Shown here: positions 36,329 to 45,727 of the stretch, in pieces
Numbering within the stretch: position 1 is the stretch's first letter
Layout of the letters: each line of letters starts with the position of its first letter
Assembly (NCBI RefSeq): GCF_003602095.1
Contig: NZ_RAHH01000008.1
Location: 153,930 to 217,929, forward strand
DNA from: Rahnella woolbedingensis
Lineage (GTDB): Bacteria; Pseudomonadota; Gammaproteobacteria; Enterobacterales; Enterobacteriaceae
Length of the DNA stretch: 64,000 bases
Direction of reading: 5' to 3'
Notes under the pieces: generated by a model
Told to the model about the DNA's origin: nothing
The model's input: only the letters and a program-made list of their open reading frames with translations
Database searches by the model: none
Translations under genes and position numbers: made by a program

Positions 36329-37302
36329 CAGTTCCCGCCTCCCAGCCGGACGCGCGGATCCACCAGCATATACAGCACATCCACCAGCAGGTTAATCAGG
36401 CTGAACATCACCACCGTTATCATCAGATAGGCCAAAATAACCGGGCGATCCAGCACAGCGATAGAATCAATGATCAGCTTGCCCATTCCCGGCCAGGCGT
36501 AAATGGTTTCGGTGACCACGGCAAATGCGATAAGCGAACCGAGCTCCAGACCGATAACGGTAATCAGCGGGATAAGGGTATTTTTCAGGACATGAACCAG
36601 CACGATGCGGCTTTCCGATAACCCTTTCGCGCGGGCAAATCGTATAAAATCCTGTTGCAGGCATTCGAGCACACCGGCGCGGGTCAGGCGGATGATCAGC
36701 GAGATTTTAAACAGTGCCAGATTGAATGCGGGCAAGATCAGATGCGCGAGGCCGTCTGCGGTAAACAGGCTGACGGGGACGCCGAAAACATCCACCGTCG
36801 CGCCCCGCCCCGAGGACGGAAGCACGCCGAGTTTGACGCTGAACAGCATGATCATCATCAGGCCAATCCAGAACGTTGGCAGGCTGAATCCTAAAATCGA
36901 GATAGTCATGACTGACTTTGATAACCAGCCGTCAGGGCGCAGACCGGCATATACGCCGAGCGGAATACCTATTACCAGCGCCAGCACAAACGCCACCAGT
37001 GCCAGTTCGAGCGTGGCAGGCATACGCTGAAAAATCAGGTGCAGCGCGGGTTGGTTATAGATAAAGGAGTTGCCCATGTCGCCGTGCAGGGCATTGACCA
37101 CGAACAGGCCATATTGCTCCCACACCGGCTTATCGAGGCCAAAAGACTGGATCACGCCGAGTCGCTCGGCGGGTGTCGCGGTGGTGCTGAGCAGTAAATC
37201 CACCGGATTACCGACCAGATATACGCCGCCGAATACCAATAATGACATCACCAGCAACGTCAGAAATGTCTGTCCGAATCGCCCGAGCAGATAACGGCTC
37301 AT
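36328..37302 (-). CDS. DppB/GsiC-type ABC permease
   Basis: A 324-residue permease with the family start LLGRFGQTFLTLLVMSLLVF and a large periplasmic loop (LGVIQSFGLDKPVWEQYGLF). The EAA-type loop is QDFIRFARAKGLSESRIVLVHVLKNTLIPL. Partner of the following DppC-type permease. Its start overlaps the stop of the nucleoside hydrolase gene by 4 bp (ATGA). Confidence 0.92.
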   Translation of the reverse strand: MSRYLLGRFGQTFLTLLVMSLLVFGGVYLVGNPVDLLLSTTATPAERLGVIQSFGLDKPVWEQYGLFVVNALHGDMGNSFIYNQPALHLIFQRMPATLELALVAFVLALVIGIPLGVYAGLRPDGWLSKSVMTISILGFSLPTFWIGLMMIMLFSVKLGVLPSSGRGATVDVFGVPVSLFTADGLAHLILPAFNLALFKISLIIRLTRAGVLECLQQDFIRFARAKGLSESRIVLVHVLKNTLIPLITVIGLELGSLIAFAVVTETIYAWPGMGKLIIDSIAVLDRPVILAYLMITVVMFSLINLLVDVLYMLVDPRVRLGGGN

Positions 37303-38258
37303 GCCTGAACGTCGTCAGGGTGGTTGCCGTATCGCGAGAAAATGCGGCGCATCAGGCTGAAGAAGCCATATTCATCCACTTTCTGCATGACCGTAGCGTT
37401 AGGAGGCGTCGCCAGCTTGTTCCAGAAATCCGCGTAAGTGTAACCGGCCGTTTTACCGGAGATTTCCACGCCCACGCGGGCAGACTGGCCTTCAAACAGG
37501 CCGGGTTGCAGCAGCCATGCAAGGGTGGTGGCGTCATGCACCGGGCCGCCTTCGCGACCAAAACGATTGAGGTCGCTGCGGTCAAACGCATTAAGCAGCG
37601 CGGCCACAGACTCGCCCGGTAAGCCACCATCCTGTTTTAACGCCTCGATATCATCTTTGCTGATCAGCGCCTGGAAGGTCATATCCAGTGGCATGATGAT
37701 AAGCGGAACGCCGCTGTTAAACACTTTTTCGGCGGCGTGCGGATCGGCATACACGTTGAATTCCGCCCACGGCACGCGGTGGCCGAGTGCGGTAAATGCG
37801 CAGCTCATGGTAACGATGTGTTTGATACCGCGCGCGACGTCCGGATGCATCCCCAGCGCCAGCGCGATATTGGTCATCGGACCAATCGCACAAACCGTGA
37901 TCGGGCTGTTATCTTCGGCGGCCTGCCGCAGGGTCCGCACCAGAAAATCTACCGCGTGTTCGGCCTGCGGTTGCAAATCCGAATCCGGCACCAGCTCATT
38001 TTTGAATGCGCCGATGTGCGCGTATTTGCCATAAACCTGCTCGCGCACCAGCGGACCGGGCGCACCGGCAAACACCGGTGTCGTTTTACCTGACAACGCC
38101 ACAATCTTGCAGGCGTTACGCACGGTATCTTTCAGCGCCACATTACCGGCGACGACGGTCACGCCAAGTACGTCCAGTTCCGGTGAGGCCAGCGCCAGCC
38201 AGAGGGCGATGGCGTCATCCACGCCGGGGTCAGTATCAATAATGATGCGCTGGCTCAT
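37299..38258 (-). CDS. Nucleoside hydrolase (IUNH family), copy 1
   Basis: A 319-residue inosine-uridine-preferring nucleoside hydrolase-type protein. The Ca2+/ribose site is IIIDTDPGVDDAIAL at the N terminus, and the second signature is GGPVHDATTLAWLL near residue 240, where relatives have HDP. The family cleaves N-ribosides to base plus ribose in the cytoplasm. ATG at 38258 is favoured, since the catalytic strand starts there; ATG at 38276 would overlap the previous gene. It sits between a second hydrolase and the ABC permeases, so it probably acts on an imported riboside. Confidence 0.88.
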   Translation of the reverse strand: MSQRIIIDTDPGVDDAIALWLALASPELDVLGVTVVAGNVALKDTVRNACKIVALSGKTTPVFAGAPGPLVREQVYGKYAHIGAFKNELVPDSDLQPQAEHAVDFLVRTLRQAAEDNSPITVCAIGPMTNIALALGMHPDVARGIKHIVTMSCAFTALGHRVPWAEFNVYADPHAAEKVFNSGVPLIIMPLDMTFQALISKDDIEALKQDGGLPGESVAALLNAFDRSDLNRFGREGGPVHDATTLAWLLQPGLFEGQSARVGVEISGKTAGYTYADFWNKLATPPNATVMQKVDEYGFFSLMRRIFSRYGNHPDDVQA

Positions 38259-38262
38259 AAGA

Positions 38263-39213
38263 TTATTTCCCGGCATATCGTGAAAGCAGTTCGTAAAACA
38301 GCGCGAAGACTTTGTTGGCGTCCACGCGCGTGACGATATCAACGTTGGGGGTTTGCCCCGACTTACCGTACCAGTCGGCAACGGTTTGCCCCATGCACAA
38401 CTCGCTGTCGTGTTCGATAAACACCCGCGCCTTTTCAGTGCCGAACAGTTCCGGTGCCAGCACATAAGCAATCACCAGCGGATCGTGCAACGGGCCGCCG
38501 CGTGAACCATAACGGCGTACGTCATTGCGATCCCAGAATGCCATCAGCTCGCCAAGCTGGGAGGAAATGCGTCCGGAGACTTTCACAAAATTTGCCACGT
38601 GTTCGGGTGTGAGGATCACCTGATGCGTGGCATCGAGCGGCAATACGGTGATGTTGAGATCACCGGAGAACACAACGTGCGCGGCGTGCGGGTCAGCCAG
38701 CATATTGAATTCGGAAGTCATGGTGCGGTTGCCCGCTTCACGGTATGCGCCACCCATCAGCACCACGCGGCCAATACCGGCGGCGATTTCCGGTTTCATG
38801 CGCAGTGCCGTCGCCAGATTGGTCAGCGGCCCCAGCACACATAACGTGAGCGGCTGATGACGGGCTATCGCCTGTTCACAGCTGTTGATCAGAAAGTTAA
38901 CGGCATGAAGGGATTCGGCGTGTTTTTGCGGTGTGGGGAAAGCGGTATTTCCCAGCCCGTTTTCGCCGTGAAACTGGCCGTGGATCGGCGCGCGCAGAAT
39001 CGGCTGATGACAACCGGCAAACACCGGAATATCCAGCCGGTAACCCAGTTCGGTGATTTGCAGCGCATTGCGGGTGGTATTTGCCAGCGGCTGATTGCCG
39101 CAGACCGTGCAGATGCCAAGAATGTTCAGCTGCGGCGCGACAAACGCGCTAAGCAGTGCGATGGCATCGTCGATGCCCGGATCGCAATCAATGATCACCG
39201 GTATGGTTTTCAC
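38263..39213 (-). CDS. Nucleoside hydrolase (IUNH family), copy 2
   Basis: A 316-residue nucleoside hydrolase with [19 protein letters not shown] at the start and [20 protein letters not shown] (catalytic His) near residue 235. It is clearly distinct from copy 1 (different loops, HDP retained), so the two may have different base preference or act in sequence. The start is a GTG at 39213 that overlaps the TGA of the upstream lyase gene (GTGA). The open frame to 39378 only shadows that lyase. Confidence 0.88.
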   Translation of the reverse strand: MKTIPVIIDCDPGIDDAIALLSAFVAPQLNILGICTVCGNQPLANTTRNALQITELGYRLDIPVFAGCHQPILRAPIHGQFHGENGLGNTAFPTPQKHAESLHAVNFLINSCEQAIARHQPLTLCVLGPLTNLATALRMKPEIAAGIGRVVLMGGAYREAGNRTMTSEFNMLADPHAAHVVFSGDLNITVLPLDATHQVILTPEHVANFVKVSGRISSQLGELMAFWDRNDVRRYGSRGGPLHDPLVIAYVLAPELFGTEKARVFIEHDSELCMGQTVADWYGKSGQTPNVDIVTRVDANKVFALFYELLSRYAGK

Positions 39214-40094
39214 AAGGCCCCCACCGAACGTAAAACCTCTGCAATTTCCTGACGCGCGGCCTCGTTCAGAGGCACCTGCGGCGGCAGCGGATCGCCCACT
39301 GCAAAACCCTGCAATTGCAGCGCGGCTTTGATACAACCGGCGATGGAATATTTGGCAAAGATTTCGTTGATGCGCCACAGCGGACGCTGCAACTCCATCG
39401 CCTTTTTCCAGTCGCCCTGTCTGGCGGCCTCATACAGCGCCAAACTTTGTTTCGGCACAATACACGCCGGACCGGCCATCCAGCCCACGCCGCCAATCAG
39501 CATCACGCACGCCGGAATATGTGCCGAGGCGGCAAACACCTGCATCCGCCCCTGCGTGCGCTCAATAATTGACAGCAACCGGCCGGTATTGGTCGACGCA
39601 TCTTTAATATAGTTAATGTTTTCCACGTGGCTCAGTCGCTCAATTACCGGCAGGCTGAGATCCGAACGCTGGAACTGCGGATTGGTGTACAGCACGAGCG
39701 GCAGCTTTCCGGCTGCGGTCGCGATGGCACGAAAATAGTCTTCGACACCCTGATCGGGCACCGGGAAATACGCTTCGAGGATCGCCAGAATACCGTCGAC
39801 ACCCAGAGCGGCGTAGCGAGCGGTTTGCGCTACAGCGTCCTGAATGGTGGTGGCTGCGACACCGGCAATGACCGGAACGCGGCCCCGAGCGGCTTCGACG
39901 ACGGTTTTCACTATCTCCGTACGTTGATCTGCATTGAGATAAGCGAACTCACCTGTACTGCCAAGCGGCGTCAGACCGTGCACGCCGCTGTTAATCAGAT
40001 GTTCGACCAGCGCGGTTAGCACTGGTTTGTCTATCTGGCCGCCATCAGTGACAGGCGAAACCAGATAGGGATACACACCGCTAAAAGAAGTCAT
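39210..40094 (-). CDS. Dihydrodipicolinate synthase/N-acetylneuraminate lyase-family protein
   Basis: A 294-residue class I aldolase-type barrel. The pyruvate-binding loop is [14 protein letters not shown] (family GTTGE, here GSTGE). The proton-relay Tyr136 is in LVLYTNPQF and the Schiff-base lysine is Lys164 in [12 protein letters not shown]. Members join or split pyruvate and an aldehyde. A housekeeping DapA role is unlikely, because the gene is inside a transport/nucleoside hydrolase operon; a 2-keto-3-deoxy-sugar-acid or related aldol step is inferred. It follows the binding-protein gene by 93 bp. Confidence 0.85.
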   Translation of the reverse strand: MTSFSGVYPYLVSPVTDGGQIDKPVLTALVEHLINSGVHGLTPLGSTGEFAYLNADQRTEIVKTVVEAARGRVPVIAGVAATTIQDAVAQTARYAALGVDGILAILEAYFPVPDQGVEDYFRAIATAAGKLPLVLYTNPQFQRSDLSLPVIERLSHVENINYIKDASTNTGRLLSIIERTQGRMQVFAASAHIPACVMLIGGVGWMAGPACIVPKQSLALYEAARQGDWKKAMELQRPLWRINEIFAKYSIAGCIKAALQLQGFAVGDPLPPQVPLNEAARQEIAEVLRSVGAL

Positions 40095-40187
40095 AGCTTC
40101 TCTCTCTTTTAGTAAACAACTACTTTAGTACAGCCCTGGTGTTGGTGCTGTATTCCCGCCTGGGTTCGTTATGCACTCTGCGCTGAC

Positions 40188-41753
40188 TTATTGTTTCTCA
40201 TGCACAAAGTACGGCAACGTGTAGCCATCGGAGCGGCCAACGTAGGTATAAGGTGTTTTCATCGCCCAGGTGTATGAAAGGAACAGCAGCGGAATAACGC
40301 CTTCGTCTTTCATCGCAATCTCTGTGGCCTGCTGCAACAGCTTTTCACGCTGGCCGTCGTCGAGAGTTTCCCGCGCTTTTGCCAGCGTTTTATCAAATTC
40401 AGGACTGGAATAACGTCCGCGGTTGCCCTGTCCGCCATTCGGCCCGAAGGTTTCCAGCAACGGGCCCAGTACGCCGGAAGCTTCACCGGTTTCAATCGCC
40501 GCGCCGCCCATGATCAGGCTGAAATCGCGTTTGGATGCACGCGAGAAATACACGCTGCCCGGCATAGTGACGACGTCGGTTTTAATGCCAATGCGGCTGA
40601 ACATCTGCCCCAGCGCCTGTGCGATTTTAGAATCATTCGGATAACGGTCGTTTGACGCATGGAACGTCAGCGTGAAACCGTCCGGATAACCGGCCTGCGC
40701 CAGAAGTTGTTTAGCTTTCGCCGGGTCATAAACCGCGGCGGGTATCGCAGGCGTATAACCAAAATATCCAGCCGGCACCAGCTGCGACGCCGGAACGCCC
40801 TGCCCGTCCATGATGCGGTCAACCATCGCCTGACGGTTTATCGCCAGCGACATCGCCTCACGCACTTCACGTTTTTTCAGCGGATTGCTGCCATCCGGCC
40901 CTTTGGCGAATGGTGAGACATCGCGATCCTGGTCCGGATGTAAATACAGAATGCGGTTACCGGCGACAGATTCCAGATGCAGGCGGGTTTGTTTACCCAG
41001 ATCCCGCCCGTCCGCCGTCGGCACGCTTTCAATCATGTCCACATCGCCGGAACGCATCGCCGCTACGCGGGCACTCGGGTTTTTGAACACGCGCAATGTG
41101 ACATTATCCCACTGCGCTTTTGCGCCCCAGTACTGGTCATTGCGGGCCAGAACCACGTTATCGTCCGGCGTCCAGCTGACAAATTTGAACGGACCGGTGC
41201 CGATCACGTCTTTCCCTTCATTGAGGGTTTGTGACCCGACGGTTTCAAGTCGCGCAGGCATAATTGCAACGCGGCTTAAGTTGTTCAGTAATAAAGGTGT
41301 TGGCGCTTTGGTGATAATTCTCACCGTTAAAGGATTCACTTCGGTGACATCAGCGATGTCATTCACGTACGGTGTATAAGCGCTCGGGCTGTTTTTCGAG
41401 GCCAGCGCCACGCGTTTCACGCTGGCAATCACGTCTTTCGCGGTGAAATCGCTGCCGTCGTGGAATTTCACACCAGGACGCAGGGCAAATTCCCAGGTTG
41501 TGTCGTTGATGACTTTCCAGGACACCGCGAGCGCAGGTGTAATATGTTGTTTTTCGTCCTGATTCACCAGACCGTCAAAGATATTGCGCGCCATCGCGCT
41601 GTTGGCGCCACCGACGTAAAATTGCGGATCCATTGAAGTCGTGGAAGCGGCGAGGCCGATTTTCAAATCAGCTGCCTGTGCAAAGGGGGTATTAAAAACG
41701 AAAAGCGTGGCCAGTGCTGAGGAAAGCACTCCTGCCAGTACGGACTTTCTCAT
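40188..41753 (-). CDS. Family 5 extracellular solute-binding protein
   Basis: A 521-residue periplasmic binding protein of the peptide/nickel/opine class. The signal peptide is cleaved near FAQAADLKI. Family features are the FDGLVNQDEKQHITPALAVSWK segment and WEFALRPGVKFHDGSDFTAKDV. It captures ligand for the adjacent DppBC/GsiA-type complex. Though related proteins bind peptides or glutathione, the operon's nucleoside hydrolases suggest a riboside-like ligand (inference). It is the first gene of the operon; its promoter lies in 41754-41894, shared with a divergent LysR gene. Confidence 0.88.
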   Translation of the reverse strand: MRKSVLAGVLSSALATLFVFNTPFAQAADLKIGLAASTTSMDPQFYVGGANSAMARNIFDGLVNQDEKQHITPALAVSWKVINDTTWEFALRPGVKFHDGSDFTAKDVIASVKRVALASKNSPSAYTPYVNDIADVTEVNPLTVRIITKAPTPLLLNNLSRVAIMPARLETVGSQTLNEGKDVIGTGPFKFVSWTPDDNVVLARNDQYWGAKAQWDNVTLRVFKNPSARVAAMRSGDVDMIESVPTADGRDLGKQTRLHLESVAGNRILYLHPDQDRDVSPFAKGPDGSNPLKKREVREAMSLAINRQAMVDRIMDGQGVPASQLVPAGYFGYTPAIPAAVYDPAKAKQLLAQAGYPDGFTLTFHASNDRYPNDSKIAQALGQMFSRIGIKTDVVTMPGSVYFSRASKRDFSLIMGGAAIETGEASGVLGPLLETFGPNGGQGNRGRYSSPEFDKTLAKARETLDDGQREKLLQQATEIAMKDEGVIPLLFLSYTWAMKTPYTYVGRSDGYTLPYFVHEKQ

Positions 41754-41894
41754 GCATTTAACCCTTAATTATTTTAGATTTTCAGGCAATGTGTGTCAGA
41801 TCGTAAACTGGAGTCTAGGGGGTGGACTTCTGAATTGAAAATTGTATTTTGTGTTACACCCATAAACAAATGTTATGGGTTTTGAGGATATGTT
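41754..41894. promoter_or_regulatory. Divergent promoter region of the transporter/nucleoside hydrolase operon
   Basis: 141 bp between the binding-protein start (minus) and the LysR start (plus), the classical LysR arrangement. It includes the interrupted dyad ATTGAAAATTGTATTTTGTG and CCATAAACAAATGTTATGGG (CCATAA/TTATGG, 41860-41878), a possible LysR site. Confidence 0.6.
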
Positions 41895-42782
41895 ATGAAA
41901 ATTAATCCCCGTCAGGTCGAAGCTTTTCACAAAGTGATCCTGACAGGTAGCATTACCGCGGCCGCGAATATGATGAACATCACACAGCCTGCGGTCAGCC
42001 GGTTGATCCGCGACTTTGAATATGCGGTAGATCTCAAGCTGTTTGACCGTGACGGACGCGGGCTGATCCCGCGTGACGATGCGATCAAGTTGTACCGCGA
42101 AGTCGAGCGTTTGTACCTCGGACTTGAACATATTTCACATATCGCCGACGAAATCCGTCATTCCAAAGGCAGCGTGTTGCGCATTGGCTCCGTGGCGGCG
42201 TTATCGGCGTTGTGCGTCGAGCATATCCTCCCGCCGCTGATCGAACAAATTTCTGATATCTCGCTGTTTCTGGACATCGAAAGCACGACGCATATCACGG
42301 ATGTGGTCACCAGTAATCAGTACGACGTGGGGTTTATTTTCGGCAAGCCGGATGTGAAAGGCCTGGAAGCGGAAATGCTGGCGCGAGCCAAAGCCGTTGC
42401 CGTGATGTCGCCGCGCCACCCGCTGGCAAAGCAGGACGTCGTGACCGCTATGGATCTGACACGTTACCGCCCGATCATTCCCGGACGCAAAACTCCGCTG
42501 CGTGAACAACTTGATCAGGTGATGAGTCGCCTGGACTTATACCTGAACAATCCTATCGAAACTTCGCTCAACAACTGTTGTGTGATGGCCGGGAATAATC
42601 TGGGCGTCGGCGTGGTCGATTTCATTACGGCACGCAGCCATAAAAGTGACCTGGTTCTTAAACCTTTTACACCGGATATCAGCATCGCCTATCTCGCCGT
42701 TTTCCCGCCGCAAATCCCGAAAAGTCGTCTGGTGGAGCACATCACCAAAGAAATGAAGACCTTAATCGAAGGTTATTTGTAA
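41895..42782 (+). CDS. LysR-family regulator, divergent from the transporter/nucleoside hydrolase operon
   Basis: A 295-residue LysR protein. The helix-turn-helix is in KINPRQVEAFHKVILTGSIT, then AAANMMNITQPAVSRLIRDFE, as in the catabolic opine/lysA-type branch. The effector domain runs from about residue 92 (GSVLRIGSVAALSAL). Placement head-to-head with the binding-protein gene makes it the likely activator of that operon. Confidence 0.9.
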   Translation: MKINPRQVEAFHKVILTGSITAAANMMNITQPAVSRLIRDFEYAVDLKLFDRDGRGLIPRDDAIKLYREVERLYLGLEHISHIADEIRHSKGSVLRIGSVAALSALCVEHILPPLIEQISDISLFLDIESTTHITDVVTSNQYDVGFIFGKPDVKGLEAEMLARAKAVAVMSPRHPLAKQDVVTAMDLTRYRPIIPGRKTPLREQLDQVMSRLDLYLNNPIETSLNNCCVMAGNNLGVGVVDFITARSHKSDLVLKPFTPDISIAYLAVFPPQIPKSRLVEHITKEMKTLIEGYL

Positions 42783-43176
42783 AACGCCCCGTCTGGTTCG
42801 CCAAAATCGTACCAATGAGTCCAAAATATCACATTTCAGTCTTCATGATGAAAAACGAGCGGACAGTTGGTATAAACTGTTAGATGAAAAACGTATATCA
42901 TTTGCTAAATTCATTTAAATATTGAATAACTACATTTATTTTATTCTTTAAAATCAATACATAAAAACCACTGCGCAAATAGTAATCCACTCTATATTAA
43001 TTTACCTAATTTCAAACTCTTCGTTACACATTCACAACCTCGATGAGAAGTATTACTATTTGCGCGAAATTGTTCTACTTGGTTCATTTGGTGACGGATG
43101 GTCGCAAATGTAACTCGCTTGTATCAAGAGCTTTCTACCAACTATTTTTCTACAAACCCATGCAGTGAGATAAATC
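42783..43176. promoter_or_regulatory. A/T-rich region upstream of gcd
   Basis: About 390 bp with no credible gene. It holds an interrupted inverted repeat ACAGTTGGTATAAACTGT (42863-42880) and a very A/T-rich stretch (42890-43020) suited to a promoter or nucleoid-protein binding. No terminator with a T-run follows the LysR gene. Confidence 0.45.
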
Positions 43177-45666
43177 ATGCCAACAACAAATAACAAGTGG
43201 ACGTGGCTCCTCTGGTTACTGAGTGCGCTGATGCTCGTCATCGGCCTGACGCTCGGTATCGGTGGTGCGTATCTGGTCACATTAGGAGGAAGTGTTTACT
43301 TCCTGCTGATGGGGCTGGCGCTGATCGTTTCCGCCGTCTTAATCTTCAAAGGTAAGCCATCCGGCGCATGGCTGTTTGCCCTGGCGTTTGTGCTGTCTAT
43401 TATCTGGGCCGTCTGGGACGCAGGTTTCACGTTCTGGCCGTTGTTCTCCCGCCTGTTCACTTTCGGCGTTCTGGCATTCCTGGTCGCACTGGCTTACCCG
43501 CTGCTGAAAGCACGCGCGGGTCTGGTGGCGCGTAAAGGGCCGAGCTTATCACTGGCTGCGGTTCTGGCCGTTGCGCTGATTGCCGCTTTCGGTAACACCT
43601 TCATCCCGACGCCAATCATCAGCGCCGACAACGATCAGGTGCCGGTCAAACCGGTAGAAAAAGGTGCAGAGCAGAAAAACTGGGAAAGCTGGGGTAACAC
43701 CACCGCAGGCGACCGTTTTGCTGCATTGGATCAGATCAACAAAACCAACGTCAGTAAACTTCAGGTTGCGTGGACTGCCCACACCGGCGATATCCCGCAG
43801 AGCAACGGTTCCGGCGCTGAAGACCAGAACACTCCGCTGCAGGTTGGTGACAAGCTGTTTGTCTGTACCGCTTACAGCAAAGTGATCGCCCTGAATGTGG
43901 ATGACGGTAAAAAGCTGTGGTCTTACGACTCCAACTCTACCGCGCCAAACTGGCAGCGTTGCCGTGGTCTGGGCTATTTCGATAACAGCAGCAATAACAG
44001 CGCCGCGCCACAGGCTCCGGCAGCACAACCTGCTGCAATTCCTGCGGCTGAACCGGCCACGCCGGCAGCGGCTTCTGAAGCGGCTGCACCTGCAACAAAT
44101 GCACCGCAAGCGCCAGCAGCGACCGGCGGTACCGTCAGCGGTACCTGCGAACGTCGTCTGTTCCTGCCCACTATCGATGCGCGTCTGATCGCCATCAACG
44201 CTGACACCGGCAAGCCTTGTGCTGATTTCGGTGATAACGGCGTGGTGGATCTGAAAGTCGGCATGGGCGAAGTGAAACCAGGCTACTACCAGCAAACCTC
44301 TACCCCGCTGGTGGCGGGTAACGTGGTCGTTGTCGGTGGTCGCGTGGCAGATAATTTCTCCACCGGCGAACCTCCGGGTGTGGTGCGTGCGTTTGATGTG
44401 CACACCGGCGCACTGGTGTGGGCGTGGGATCCGGGTAATCCGAACATCACCAAACTGCCACCGGAAGGTGAGACTTACACCCGTGGTACGCCGAACGTCT
44501 GGTCAGCCATGTCATACGATCCAAAACTGGGTCTGATTTACATGCCAACCGGTAACGCGACGCCAGACTTCTTCGGCGGCACGCGTACCGAGCTGGATGA
44601 CAAATACAGTTCTTCTGTTGTCGCGGTAGACGTGGCCACCGGTAAAGTCCGCTGGACTTTCCAGACCACTCATCACGACCTGTGGGACTTCGACCTGCCT
44701 TCTCAGCCGCTGCTGTATGACCTGCCGGACGGTAAAGGTGGCAGCACGCCGGTTCTGGTGCAGACCTCCAAACAAGGCATGATCTTCATGCTCAACCGCG
44801 AAACCGGTCAGCCGGTCGCGAAAGTCGAAAACCGCGAAGTGCCGCAGGGCAACGTCCCTGGCGAACGCTATTCCAAAACTCAGCCTTTCTCCGTCGGCAT
44901 GCCAAACATCGGCAACCAGACGCTGAAAGAATCTGACATGTGGGGCGCAACGCCGATGGATCAGTTGCTGTGCCGCATCGAATTTAAAGGTATGCGTCAC
45001 CAGGGTGTTTACACGCCACCGGGCCTGGATCGTTCCCTGCAATTCCCGGGTTCTCTGGGCGGCATGAACTGGGGCAGCGTGTCGGTTGACCCGAACAACG
45101 CCATCATGTTCGTGAATGATATGCGTCTGGGTCTGGCGAACTACATGGTTCCGCGTGCACAGGTTCCGACCGGCGCGAGCGGCATCGAGATGGGCATGGT
45201 GCCAATGGACGGCACGCCTTATGGCGCAGTCCGCGAGCGTTTCCTGTCTCCGCTGGGCATCCCTTGCCAGAAACCCCCGTTCGGTACGATGTCTGCGGTT
45301 AACCTGAAAACCGGTAAAATCGTCTGGCAGGTTCCGGTCGGCACGGTGAAAGATACCGGTCCGCTGGGCATCAAAATGCGCATGCCTATGGAAGTCGGTA
45401 TGCCAACGCTGGGCGCGAGCCTGTCCACGCAATCCGGCCTGCTGTTCTTCGCCGGAACGCAGGATTTCTATCTGCGCGCGTTCGATACGGCAACCGGTAA
45501 AGAAATCTGGAAATCCCGTCTGCCGGTCGGCAGCCAGTCTGGCCCGATGACTTACGTTTCCCCGAAAACCGGTAAACAGTACATCATCATCAGCGCCGGT
45601 GGCGCACGTCAGTCCGCAGAACGCGGCGACTACGTGATCGCCTACGCACTGCCTGACGAGAAGTAA
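43177..45666 (+). CDS. gcd: PQQ-dependent membrane glucose dehydrogenase
   Basis: 829 residues (about 30 more than E. coli Gcd). Five hydrophobic segments in the first 145 residues anchor it and carry the ubiquinone site. A PQQ beta-propeller follows (NWESWGNTTAGDRFAALDQI start; tryptophan-docking repeats such as TGKVRWTFQTTHHDLWDFDL, GNVPGERYSKTQPF and the C-terminal TQSGLLFFAGTQDFYLRAFD). It oxidises glucose to gluconolactone in the periplasm, feeding the gluconate dehydrogenase encoded at 10630-14456. An Ala/Pro/Gln-rich insert of about 45 residues (around 270-315) interrupts the usual loop before TCERRLF. pqq genes are not in the window. Confidence 0.96.
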   Translation: MPTTNNKWTWLLWLLSALMLVIGLTLGIGGAYLVTLGGSVYFLLMGLALIVSAVLIFKGKPSGAWLFALAFVLSIIWAVWDAGFTFWPLFSRLFTFGVLAFLVALAYPLLKARAGLVARKGPSLSLAAVLAVALIAAFGNTFIPTPIISADNDQVPVKPVEKGAEQKNWESWGNTTAGDRFAALDQINKTNVSKLQVAWTAHTGDIPQSNGSGAEDQNTPLQVGDKLFVCTAYSKVIALNVDDGKKLWSYDSNSTAPNWQRCRGLGYFDNSSNNSAAPQAPAAQPAAIPAAEPATPAAASEAAAPATNAPQAPAATGGTVSGTCERRLFLPTIDARLIAINADTGKPCADFGDNGVVDLKVGMGEVKPGYYQQTSTPLVAGNVVVVGGRVADNFSTGEPPGVVRAFDVHTGALVWAWDPGNPNITKLPPEGETYTRGTPNVWSAMSYDPKLGLIYMPTGNATPDFFGGTRTELDDKYSSSVVAVDVATGKVRWTFQTTHHDLWDFDLPSQPLLYDLPDGKGGSTPVLVQTSKQGMIFMLNRETGQPVAKVENREVPQGNVPGERYSKTQPFSVGMPNIGNQTLKESDMWGATPMDQLLCRIEFKGMRHQGVYTPPGLDRSLQFPGSLGGMNWGSVSVDPNNAIMFVNDMRLGLANYMVPRAQVPTGASGIEMGMVPMDGTPYGAVRERFLSPLGIPCQKPPFGTMSAVNLKTGKIVWQVPVGTVKDTGPLGIKMRMPMEVGMPTLGASLSTQSGLLFFAGTQDFYLRAFDTATGKEIWKSRLPVGSQSGPMTYVSPKTGKQYIIISAGGARQSAERGDYVIAYALPDEK

Positions 45667-45684
45667 GGTTTCGCAGTAAATGAC

Positions 45685-45717
45685 AAAGCCCGCCAGTGCA
45701 AACCGGCGGGCTTTTTT
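45685..45717. terminator. Intrinsic terminator after gcd
   Basis: AAAGCCCGCC and GGCGGGCTTT form a GC-rich stem followed by a T-run, 18 bp after the gcd stop. The A-rich left side lets it also serve hipA on the minus strand. Confidence 0.92.
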
Positions 45718-45727
45718 GTTAGAAAGA

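Noticed and set aside
39210..40094. The lysine-biosynthesis dapA
   Set aside because: It is embedded in a catabolic transport operon and has GSTGE in place of GTTGE; a dedicated DapA role is unlikely.
43549..45432. Long minus-strand frames opposite gcd (284 and 306 codons)
   Set aside because: They are complements of the conserved PQQ propeller coding sequence and rich in Arg/His/Cys with no domain pattern.
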